From contig NZ_CP118615.1 of assembly GCF_028993575.1 (NCBI RefSeq), forward strand, positions 5,423,001 through 5,487,000: a stretch of DNA of 64,000 bases. Reading direction: 5' to 3'. Positions 51,953-61,300 of this stretch are shown here, one piece after another. Both the position numbers and the translations under genes were made by a program. Each line of letters opens with the position of its first letter. The first letter of the stretch is position 1. The DNA comes from Micromonospora cathayae (GTDB taxonomy: Bacteria; Actinomycetota; Actinomycetes; Mycobacteriales; Micromonosporaceae). A model generated the notes under the pieces. It worked only from the letters and a program-made list of their open reading frames with translations. It was not told the DNA's origin and ran no database searches.

Positions 51953-54900
51953 TTACCGATGTGCGCTTTCCCTACGGGGCGGATAGAGGCGGATCCTAGG
52001 TGGCCCCGTTTCCTCCACCGGAGTGACGCGCCCGGCCGGCCCGGCACCGGCACCGTCCGGGGCTTTCGAGATCCAGTACTGCTGCCGCTCGAAGGGGTAG
52101 GTGGGGATGGTGGTGATCCGGTGGTGTTTGCCGTGGTGGATGCCGGTCCAGTCGAGGTCGCCGTGGCCGTGGTTGTAGAACGTGGCCACGGCGGCGTGCA
52201 GTTGCGCCTGGTCGGTGTGGTCGCGTCGGAGGGTGGGGAGCCAGGTCAGTCCGTCGGTGCCGAGGGCCTGTCGGCCGAGACCGACCAGGACCGGTTGCGG
52301 GCCGATCTCCCAGAACACCCGACCACCCGCGGCGTGCACCGCGTCCAGGGCCTGCGCGAACCGCACCGGCAGCCGGATTCCCGACCCCCACAGGCCGGCA
52401 TCCGCCACCGACTCCGCGTCGTGCCAGGCACCCGTCACCGTCGACGCGAACTCCGCCCGCGGCGCGTTGGTCGTGACCCCGGCGAACGCCTCCGTGAACG
52501 GGTCGACCGCACCGGCCATCGCCGCCGAATGGAACGCGTGACTCACCGACAGGCGCTGCGTCCGCAACCCCGCCCCTGCGACGAATGCCTCCACCGCGTC
52601 CACCGGACCAGACAGGGTGACGTTGCGGGGACCGTTGAAGGCCGCCACCTCGACCCCCGGGAACCGGTCCACCACAGCGGCCACCTCGTCAGGGGAAGCG
52701 AACGCCACCGCCATCGTCCCGTCCGACGGCTGCGCCTGCATCAGCTCGCCCCGCACCGCCACCAACCGCACCAGGTCATCGAGCGAGAACACACCCGCCG
52801 CCCAACCGGCGGCCAACTCACCCACGCTGTGACCCACCACCACACCGGGCCGCACGCCCCACGACTCCAGCAGTCGTACCAGGCCCACCTGTACCGCCAC
52901 GATTCCCACCTGCGCGAACCGCGTCTGCACTAGTTCATCCCGGCCGGAACCGAACAACAACTCCGTCAGGGAGACGCCGGAACGGGCGGAAAGAAGATCC
53001 CGGAACTCGTCGATGGCCGACCGGAACACCGGCTCCGTCGCATACAAACCACGACCCATGTCCGGATACTGCGACCCCTGCCCGGTGAACAGGAACACCG
53101 ACACCGGCGGCTGATTCACCAACCGACCCACCGGCCGGTCACCCGCCGCCACCGCCGACAACCCCGCCACCAACACATCCCGGTCACCACCGGAAACCGC
53201 GACCCGGAACCGATGCGACGCCCGACCCACATTCGCCGTGAACCCGACATCACCAACATCCGCAGCCTGCGGCAACGCCTCCGCATACGCCCCGGCAAGC
53301 CGCCGCACCGCGTCCTCCGACGCGGCCGACACCCGCACAATGTGCGACTCCTGCCGAACCTCCGGACGATCAGCCGGCAGCGGCGCCTCCTCCACGATCA
53401 CATGCGCATTCACCCCACCCATACCGAACGCCGACACCGCAGCCCGCCTCGGCACACCCACCACCCGACGCCACGGCACCACCCGATCCGCCACAAAGAA
53501 CGGCGAACCCTCAAACCGAATATGATCATTCGGACGCACCACATGCAACGTCGGCGGAATCCGCTCCCCCTCCAACGCCAACAACACCTTCACCACACCA
53601 GCCAAACCCGCAGCCGGCTCCAAATGCCCAATATTCGACTTCAACGACCCAATCGCACAAAACTGCGTCCGCGACGTAAACGACCGCCACGCCCGCGACA
53701 ACCCATCCACCTCAATCGGATCACCCAACGACGTCCCCGTACCATGCGCCTCCACCATCCCAATCGAATCCGGAGACACCCCCGCATCCCGCAAAGCCGC
53801 CACGATCACGTCGCGCTGGGCGCGCGGACTCGGTGCCGAGTACCGGGTGGTCCGTCCACCGTGGTTCACCGCCGCACCCTTGATCAGGCCCCGGATCCGG
53901 TCACCGTCCCGTTCGGCGTCGGCCCGCCGCCGCAGGACGACGGCGACCGCGCCCTCCCCCGGCACGAAGCCGTCGGCGGAGACGTCGAACGCGCGGCACC
54001 GGGACCCCGGCGAGAGGGCCATCAGTTCCGCCATCGAGCTGAAGTACTCCGGGCTGATCGCGGCGTGCACCCCACCGATCACGGCGGTGTCGATGTCACC
54101 GGCGCGCAGGTGCTGGAGCGCGCTGTGCAGCGCCACCAGCGAGGACGAACAGAGCGTGTTCACCACCACGCTCGGCCCGTGCCAGTCCATCAGGTACGAC
54201 AACCGGTTCGGGATCATGGCCTCCAGGCCGAGGCCACGCCCGGCGGCGACCCCGTTGCGGGACCGTTCCTCGTGGTAGTGGTCGTGGCTGTAGCCGATCC
54301 AGAGACCGATCCGGTCGTCACGGTCCCGTCCCATCCGGCCGGCGTCCTCCAACGCCTCCCAGATGGTCTCGTACACGATCCGGGCCTGCGGGTCGATCAG
54401 CGGCGCCTCCCGTGCGGAGATCCGGAACGGGGTGGGGTCGAACTCGTCGACCCGGTCCAGGAAGGACGCGCTCGGCACCGGCCCCTCCACGGTGGGCCAG
54501 CGGCCGTCCGGGACGGTCCGGACGGTGTCGCGTCCCTCCAGCAGCAGCGACCAGAAGCCGGCGAGGTCGTTGGCGGTGGGCACCCGGATCGCCGCCCCCA
54601 CCACGGCGACGTCCCGTACCGGGTCTCCGGCCCCGGCCGGGGCGGGCACCGGACGGTCCGCCGGTTCGTCGGCGACGGACGCCACCGACGTGACACCCGG
54701 TCCTGCGGACACCGCCCGGTCGGCGGGTGTGGACAGCGACGACGCGAGCAGCTCGGCCGACGCGGACGGCGATGGCGCGATCGGCGACGGCGCGGGGTCG
54801 GCGGACACGGCCGGCGACGGCGTGGACCGGGTCGCGCCGCCGGCCGGCGGCTCCGACGCGGTGGACGCCGGCAGGGAGGCCACGAACTCGGGAGCCTCGT

Positions 54901-57900
54901 CGACCAGGTGCTGCGCGAAGCTACGCGGGGTGGGGTACTCGAAGAACACGGTCGGGTACAGGGCCAGGCCGTGTTCCCGGGAGAGCCGGTCGCTGAGACC
55001 GACCAGGCCGACCGAGTCGAATCCGGCGGAGAGGAACTCGGTGTCGGCCTGCTCCTCGCCGGTGCCCGCCTCGGCCAGGAACCAGCCGAGCGCCCGGCCC
55101 AGCGGGCCGCCCGACGCCACGACCGCCGGCCGGGATGCCGCCGCCGGGGAACCGTCGTCCGCCACCGGGGACGGCCCGGACACCGCCGCGGACGGCCCGG
55201 ACACCGACCCGGCCACCGGCCCGGACGGCACGGACGCCGGAGCGACAGGGCTGGACGACGACGCCGGGACCGTCCCGGCCGCCCGGTGCGCCTCGCCGGC
55301 CGGCTGGTCGGTGAAGGCGAGCACCGGTACCCGCTTGGAGGAGATGTCCCCGAAGACCAGCAGCGGACGCCCCTGCGCGTCGAGGACCACCTGGGTCACC
55401 CGGCAGGCTTCCTCGTTCCAGAAGGCGACCTCGGTACGCACGTACGCGGCGTCGTCGAGCGGGCCGTACACGGTGACCCGGTCGACGGAGAGCGGGATGA
55501 AGGCGGACGCCCGGTCGGTGCCGAACACCGGGTTGTCCGGGTCGATCGCGGCGATGGTGACGCTGTCCAGCAGTCCCGGGAAGAGTCGCACCTCGGCCGG
55601 GTTCATCGCCCGCTGCCGGCCGCCCTCGATCCGGGCGAGGGTACCGCCGGTGGCGAGGCTCGCCACCCACGAGATGTTCCGGTAGTAGCGACCGTGGTGG
55701 TAGCCGATGCGGCGCAGCCACCGGTAGACGCCCGATCCGGCGTGGACCCGGGCGCAACCCGCGAGCAGGTCGGCCAGGGGTTCCGGGGCGGCGGCCGGGC
55801 CGGGCCCGGACGCGTAGCCGCCGGTGACGAACGGCTTGCCGTCGACGTCCTCGACGGTGAACCGGCCCCGGCCGTCGACCCGGCACACCACCCGGTGCGC
55901 CCCGGTGGGGATCAGCGGACGGTGGAACAGCACGTCCCGCACCCCGTGGAACGGGTCACCGCGCAGTTCCGCGCCCTGCCGCAGGAAGTCGAACCAGGCG
56001 ACGCCGGGCAGCATGATCCGCCGGTACACGGAGTGCTGGGCGGTGGGCGTCTCAGCCGGGCCGAACACCCGGGAGAAGACGTACCCGGCCGGGCCGGCGT
56101 CCTGGTCCAGCGTGGTCGGGCCGCCGGGTTCGGCGGAGCGGCGTGGTTCCCGCAGGTCCAGCGTCAGGCCCCGGGGCTGGGCGACGGGGAGCAGTCGCCG
56201 ACGCCAGGGGGCACCGCCCTGGTAGGCGGTCCAGTCGACGTCCCGACCGGACTGGTGGACCTCGGCCGCGACGGTGGCGAACACCGCGGCCACCTGGTCG
56301 TCGTCGGTGGCGGTGGCGAGCCGGGCGCACAGGTCCCCGGCACCGTCGGGCGCGGGGTCGTCGGCGGGGGTGGCGGCCAGGACGGCGGCGAGGGCCTCCT
56401 CCAGGGAGGTCCGGCCGTACGCGAAGTCGGCGACCGCCGTCCAGCCGGCCGGCAGGTCGACCGCCTGCTCCGGTACGCCCACGTCGCGCAGTGCCACGGT
56501 CAGCGCCACGGCGGTGCAGATCCGCAGCAGCGGGCCGGTGAAGGTGCTCAGCGGGCTACCGACGGCAGCCTCGAACCGGCCGACGACCTCGCCGACCGCC
56601 GGTACGGCCCGGGGCAGGGCGAGCAGCCAGTCCGGTGGGGTCGACGCGGTGACCGTCCGGACGGCCACCGTGGCCGGGTTCGTGGCCGTCTCGCCGAGCG
56701 GGGCGTCGGCATGCAGCAGCCGGGCCCGCAGGGCGGCGGCCAGCTCGTCGGCGTCCCGTCCGACGACCGTGCAGCGCACGGCCCGGTGTGGCCGGGCCAG
56801 CCGGGCGGTGGCGCAGACGTCGGCCAGGTCGGCACCGGTGGCGGGCAGGAACTCCAACCACTGCGCGACGAGTTCCCGCAGCCCGTACGGGGTGTCGGCG
56901 GAGATCGGCAGCACCTCGACCGGCCGGCGGGCCGGCGCGCCGGACGCCTCGCCCGGCCCTGCGGCGTCGGTCGGCACGGCCTGTCCGACACCGGTCGACA
57001 CGGCCTGTTCGGCGGGTGTCGGGTCGGTGACCGCCTCGGCGACCACGTGCGCGTTGGTGCCGCCGAAGCCGAATCCGCTGATCCCGGCCCGCCGGACCGG
57101 CGCGTCCGGCCAGGGCAGCGGCTGCGGGGGCAGGTGGAACGGGCTGGTGTCCAGCCGCAGTCGGGGGTTGACGGCGTCGATCGGGATGCCCGGGACGACC
57201 CGGTCCCGGAGACAGAGCAGGATCTTGGCGAGTCCGGCCATGCCGGCGGCCGAGTGCAGGTGCCCGATGCGCCGCTTGAACGAGCCGAGCGCGACACTGC
57301 CCCGGGCCACGTCGTGCCGGCCGAAGACCTCGGTGAGCGCCCGCACCTCGATCGGGTCACCGATGGCGGTGCCGGTGCCGTGCGTCTCGACGTACTGGAC
57401 GGTGCCCGGGTCGATCCGCCGGTACACCTTGTCCAGCAGCTCGATCTGCGCCTCCAGGTTGGGCGTGGTCACGCCCATGGTGCGGCCGTCGTTGTTGACC
57501 CCGGTGCCGGCGATCGCGCCGAGGATCAGGTCACCGTCGGCGACCGCCGCGCCCATCGGCTTGAGCACCAGGGCGACGGCTCCCTCGCCGGGCACGTACC
57601 CGTTGGCCTTCTCGTCGAAGGTCTGGCACAGCCCGTCCGGGGAGAGCGCGCCGGTGCGGGAGAGCAGCACGAAGGTCAGCGGGTCGACCAGCAGGTCCAC
57701 CCCGCCGACCACGGCCAGCTCGCAGCTGCCGGCGGCGAGGCTCTGGCAGGCCAACCAGACGGCGGTCAACGAGGACGAGCAGGCGGTGTCCACGACCAGG
57801 CTGGGGCCGGTCAGGTCAAGCCGGTCGGAGAGCCAGGCGGCCATGAAGTTCTGCGAGCGCCCCCAGAGCGCGGCCGGGACCGGCGCGCCGGTGTCGGCGG

Positions 57901-58306
57901 TCGCTCCGAGGCCCCGGTGGTGGTCGAAGCCGTAGGAGTTCATCCGGGCGGCGACGAACACCCCGGCGCCCAGCCGTCGGCGGTTCTCCCGGTAGCCGGC
58001 GTCCTCCAGGGCCCGGGCGCCGACCTCCAGCATGAGCCGCTGCTGCGGGTCGAGCCGGACGGCCTCGGCGGCGGTGAGCCCGAACGCGTCGTGGTCGAAG
58101 GTGAACGGGTCCTGGAGGAACGCCCCCCGGTGGTGGGCGCCCTGGTGGTCGCCGTCGCCGAGGTAGAGGTGCCGGGCCCAGCGGCTGGGCGGGACCTCGT
58201 CGACCTCGACGGAGTCCTGCCCGAGCAGCCAGCGCAGGTCCGGCACGTCCTCGGCGCCGGGAAGCCGTACCGCCATGCCGATCACCGCGATCCGGTCGTC
58301 GACCAT
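51953..58306 (-). CDS. Polyketide synthase PKS2: KS-(AT remnant)-DH-ACP-KS-AT
   Basis: 2117 residues from ATG 58306, chosen for the ggaaggag upstream; an ATG at 58342 lacks one. KS1 (VDTACSSS, VETHGTGT, IGHLHSAAG; all three catalytic residues) is followed not by an AT but by about 300 residues including a degenerate AT-like piece (about 56370-56630, no GHSxG). Then DH (AQHSVYRRIMLPG, His kept but Gly replaced by Arg), ACP1 (SAGFDSVGLVG), KS2 (VNTLCSSS, VEAHGTGT, KSNIGHLEPAAG) and a complete AT (LFTGQGSQYPDMG; VVGHSVGELA; SHAFHSAAM, the malonyl-type motif). The protein ends after the AT, so DH-KR-ACP for this module come from PKS3. An N-terminal linker replaces a docking coil. Ser/Pro/Ala linkers flank ACP1. 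Confidence 0.92.
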   Translation of the reverse strand: MVDDRIAVIGMAVRLPGAEDVPDLRWLLGQDSVEVDEVPPSRWARHLYLGDGDHQGAHHRGAFLQDPFTFDHDAFGLTAAEAVRLDPQQRLMLEVGARALEDAGYRENRRRLGAGVFVAARMNSYGFDHHRGLGATADTGAPVPAALWGRSQNFMAAWLSDRLDLTGPSLVVDTACSSSLTAVWLACQSLAAGSCELAVVGGVDLLVDPLTFVLLSRTGALSPDGLCQTFDEKANGYVPGEGAVALVLKPMGAAVADGDLILGAIAGTGVNNDGRTMGVTTPNLEAQIELLDKVYRRIDPGTVQYVETHGTGTAIGDPIEVRALTEVFGRHDVARGSVALGSFKRRIGHLHSAAGMAGLAKILLCLRDRVVPGIPIDAVNPRLRLDTSPFHLPPQPLPWPDAPVRRAGISGFGFGGTNAHVVAEAVTDPTPAEQAVSTGVGQAVPTDAAGPGEASGAPARRPVEVLPISADTPYGLRELVAQWLEFLPATGADLADVCATARLARPHRAVRCTVVGRDADELAAALRARLLHADAPLGETATNPATVAVRTVTASTPPDWLLALPRAVPAVGEVVGRFEAAVGSPLSTFTGPLLRICTAVALTVALRDVGVPEQAVDLPAGWTAVADFAYGRTSLEEALAAVLAATPADDPAPDGAGDLCARLATATDDDQVAAVFATVAAEVHQSGRDVDWTAYQGGAPWRRRLLPVAQPRGLTLDLREPRRSAEPGGPTTLDQDAGPAGYVFSRVFGPAETPTAQHSVYRRIMLPGVAWFDFLRQGAELRGDPFHGVRDVLFHRPLIPTGAHRVVCRVDGRGRFTVEDVDGKPFVTGGYASGPGPAAAPEPLADLLAGCARVHAGSGVYRWLRRIGYHHGRYYRNISWVASLATGGTLARIEGGRQRAMNPAEVRLFPGLLDSVTIAAIDPDNPVFGTDRASAFIPLSVDRVTVYGPLDDAAYVRTEVAFWNEEACRVTQVVLDAQGRPLLVFGDISSKRVPVLAFTDQPAGEAHRAAGTVPASSSSPVAPASVPSGPVAGSVSGPSAAVSGPSPVADDGSPAAASRPAVVASGGPLGRALGWFLAEAGTGEEQADTEFLSAGFDSVGLVGLSDRLSREHGLALYPTVFFEYPTPRSFAQHLVDEAPEFVASLPASTASEPPAGGATRSTPSPAVSADPAPSPIAPSPSASAELLASSLSTPADRAVSAGPGVTSVASVADEPADRPVPAPAGAGDPVRDVAVVGAAIRVPTANDLAGFWSLLLEGRDTVRTVPDGRWPTVEGPVPSASFLDRVDEFDPTPFRISAREAPLIDPQARIVYETIWEALEDAGRMGRDRDDRIGLWIGYSHDHYHEERSRNGVAAGRGLGLEAMIPNRLSYLMDWHGPSVVVNTLCSSSLVALHSALQHLRAGDIDTAVIGGVHAAISPEYFSSMAELMALSPGSRCRAFDVSADGFVPGEGAVAVVLRRRADAERDGDRIRGLIKGAAVNHGGRTTRYSAPSPRAQRDVIVAALRDAGVSPDSIGMVEAHGTGTSLGDPIEVDGLSRAWRSFTSRTQFCAIGSLKSNIGHLEPAAGLAGVVKVLLALEGERIPPTLHVVRPNDHIRFEGSPFFVADRVVPWRRVVGVPRRAAVSAFGMGGVNAHVIVEEAPLPADRPEVRQESHIVRVSAASEDAVRRLAGAYAEALPQAADVGDVGFTANVGRASHRFRVAVSGGDRDVLVAGLSAVAAGDRPVGRLVNQPPVSVFLFTGQGSQYPDMGRGLYATEPVFRSAIDEFRDLLSARSGVSLTELLFGSGRDELVQTRFAQVGIVAVQVGLVRLLESWGVRPGVVVGHSVGELAAGWAAGVFSLDDLVRLVAVRGELMQAQPSDGTMAVAFASPDEVAAVVDRFPGVEVAAFNGPRNVTLSGPVDAVEAFVAGAGLRTQRLSVSHAFHSAAMAGAVDPFTEAFAGVTTNAPRAEFASTVTGAWHDAESVADAGLWGSGIRLPVRFAQALDAVHAAGGRVFWEIGPQPVLVGLGRQALGTDGLTWLPTLRRDHTDQAQLHAAVATFYNHGHGDLDWTGIHHGKHHRITTIPTYPFERQQYWISKAPDGAGAGPAGRVTPVEETGPPRIRLYPPRRESAHR
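53281..53809 (-). repeat. 529-bp KS repeat, copy in PKS2
   Basis: Direct repeat, without gaps, of 60617-61145 (constant offset 7336). From 53381 to 53809 only five mismatches in 429 bp were counted, none changing the protein; 53350-53380 is the only divergent patch. Unlike its neighbourhood it uses many T-ending and TTG/ATT/GGT codons. Confidence 0.9.
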
Positions 58307-58343
58307 GGTCGTGTCGCTCCTTCCATACCGATCGTCGGGCATG

Positions 58344-61300
58344 TCACTGGCCGCCCGGCCCGTGCTGGACCAGCAGGGGTCGCAGCAGCGCGCTCAGGGT
58401 GGCCGTCGGGGCGGCCGTGGAGCGGGTCGCCTCGGACGACGGGACGGCCTCGGCCGGGGTGGCCCCGGACCGGGCGGTCGCCGGCGTCCCCGCCGACGCG
58501 TTACCGAGCCAGGCCGCGATGTCGGCCATGGTGCGGGCGCGCATCACCACGGACGGGTCGACGGTGATCCCGCCGCGCCGTTCGATGGCGTTGGTCAGGT
58601 CGGCGATGACCAGCGAGTCCAGCCCCAGGTCGGGCAGGGGGACCAGGCCGGGGTCCTCGCCGAGCACGTCGACGAAGGCGCTGCGCACCACGGCGAGCGG
58701 GTCGGTCCCGGCCGCGAGCGCGCCAGCCGGTACCGGCTCCGCCCCGGCCGGACCGGCCGGCTCGACTGCCGGACGTGCCGGACCGGTCAGGTCAACTCCC
58801 CGGCGTGCCGGACCGGTCAGGTCGGCTGCCGGAGCGGCCGGTCGGTGCCCCGGCGCGGCGGTCGCCGCTGGCTGTTCCGCCACGACCGGCACCATCGGTC
58901 GCTCCCGTGAGGCGGGGGTCGACGGCTGCTCCCCCGGTACCGGGGCGACCGGCTGCTCCGGTGCGGCCGCGCCCGGGAAGACCACCGCACCACCGCTGAG
59001 CAGGTGGGTGCCGAACCCGCTCAGCGCCTGCGCCAGGCCGAGGGAGTGGCCGGCGGAGACGGACGCGTCCGCCTCCATGCCGATGCCGGTCCAGTTGGGC
59101 CAGGCGTGCGCGGTCACCGTCGGACCGTCGGGGCCGGCCTGTTCGGCGAGCGCCAGCTGGTACGCGTTGGCCAGGGCGTAGTCGACCAGCCCGCGACCGG
59201 CGTGCGGCAGCGCCCCGGCGATCGACGAGACCAGGGTGACCCAGCCGGCGCCCTCGGCACGGGCCAGGTCCAGCACGTTGCGGGACCCGGCGACCTTGGG
59301 CGCGGTGACCCGGGCCGCCTCGGCCCAGGGCCGCCGCCGCAGCGACCCGAACGGGTTGACCCCGCCCGAGCAGTGCACCACCCCGCGCAGCCGGCCCCAG
59401 CGGCGGCCGAAGGCGGTGGCGGCGGCGGTCAACGCGGCCTGGTCGGCCACGTCGCACGACCGGTAGTCCACCTCGGCCAGGGTTCCGAGTTCCCGCAGCA
59501 CCGGGTCGGTGGCCGGGTCCACCGGGGACCGGCCGACGATGCCGACCCGCCGGGCCCCGGCGGCGATCAGGTGGGCGACCAGCCGGCGGCCGATCGCGCC
59601 CAGGCCGCCGGTCACCAGGTGGTAGCCGTCGCCGGTCAGGTCGACCGGTGTCCCCGGTCGGGCCGGGAGCTGCTCCGGCACGTACCGGCTGCCCTTGCGG
59701 TAGGCGACGACGTCGTTGGTGCCGGGGCGCAGCGCGGCGAACTCGGCGGCGATCTGCCGGGCCCGGGTCTCCACCGGATCGGTGGGGTCGAGGTCGAGTG
59801 CGACGACGGCCAGCCGGTTCTCGGCGGCGGCGGCCCGGACGGCGAGCACCCGGGCGGCCGCCGCCGCGTCCAGCCGGGCCCGGTCGGCGGCGTCGACGGC
59901 GGCCGAGTGCTGTTCCACCCAGACCACCCGGGCCTGCGACGGCAGCGCCGCCAGCAGGTCCCGGAGCTGCTCCCAGAAGCCCGCCAGGTCGGTGTCGTCG
60001 TCGGGGCGTCCGGTGGCAGCGGCGACCACCACCAGGCCACGGGCCGACTTGTCGTCGGCGACGATGTCCACGCCGCGCGCGGAGAGGGTCGCGGTGACCG
60101 CGCCGCCGGTGGCCCGGTCCGCGGCGACCACCCGCACGGTGATCCCGTACGCGGAGGCGGCCGGGAGCGGCTCGGCGAGCTGCCATCCGGTACGCCACGC
60201 CTGCGGCGGCTCCACGTCGGACGGGGGCAGGACGGCGGCGGAGGCGGTGGCGGGGGTACGGGTGTGCCAGTACCGGCTCCGGTCGAACGGGTAGGTGGGC
60301 AGCTCGACGACGCGGGCTCCCGGCACGGAGAGCGCCGCCCAGTCCACGCCGGGGTGCCCCTGCCGGACCAGCTCGGCCAAGGCGGCGTGCCAGTCGGTGG
60401 TCGACCCGGTGCCGCCCGTGGGAACCGGGGTCGTGAGGGTGTCGTCGACCCGGCCCACCGGGACGCGGCCGGCGGCGACCGCCCGGAGCTGCTCGGCGAG
60501 GGCGGGACCGTCGGCCCCGGTGACCGCGGTCTGGTGGCCGAACGGTGAGCGGCCGGTGTTGGCGGTGTGGCAGAGGTCGGCGGTGTGCCAGGGATCGGTG
60601 GCGGCGGCGAAGACGTCCGCGTACGCCCCGGCGAGCCGCCGCACCGCGTCCTCCGACGCGGCCGACACCCGCACGATGTGCGAATCCTGCGACACCGGCC
60701 CACGCTCGGCCGGCAACGGCGCCTCCTCCACGATCACATGCGCGTTCACCCCACCCATACCGAACGCCGACACCGCAGCACGCCTCGGCACACCCACCAC
60801 CCGACGCCACGGCACCACCCGATCCGCCACAAAGAACGGCGAACCCTCAAACCGAATATGATCATTCGGACGCACCACATGCAACGTCGGAGGAATCCGC
60901 TCCCCCTCCAACGCCAACAACACCTTCACCACACCAGCCAAACCCGCAGCCGGCTCCAAATGCCCAATATTCGACTTCAACGACCCAATCGCACAAAACT
61001 GCGTCCGCGACGTAAACGACCGCCACGCCCGCGACAACCCATCCACCTCAATCGGATCACCCAACGACGTCCCCGTACCATGCGCCTCCACCATCCCGAT
61101 CGAATCCGGAGACACCCCCGCATCCCGCAACGCCGCCACGATCACCTCAGACTGCGCCGCACTCGACGGCACCGTCAGACCCGACGTCCGACCACCGTGA
61201 TTCACCGCCGAACCCCGAATCACCCCCCGAATCCGATCCCCGTCCCGCACCGCATCCACCAACGGCTTCACCACCACCGTCACCACACCCTCACCCGGCA

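Noticed and set aside
53213..58567. Very long open frame on the + strand opposite PKS2
   Set aside because: Arg/Pro/Gly-rich antisense artefact of high GC third positions; no domain, while the - strand shows complete KS, DH, ACP and AT motifs.
53281..61145. The 529-bp repeats as ends of a mobile element
   Set aside because: They are in-frame KS coding sequence in direct orientation without transposase or terminal inverted repeats; gene conversion explains them better.
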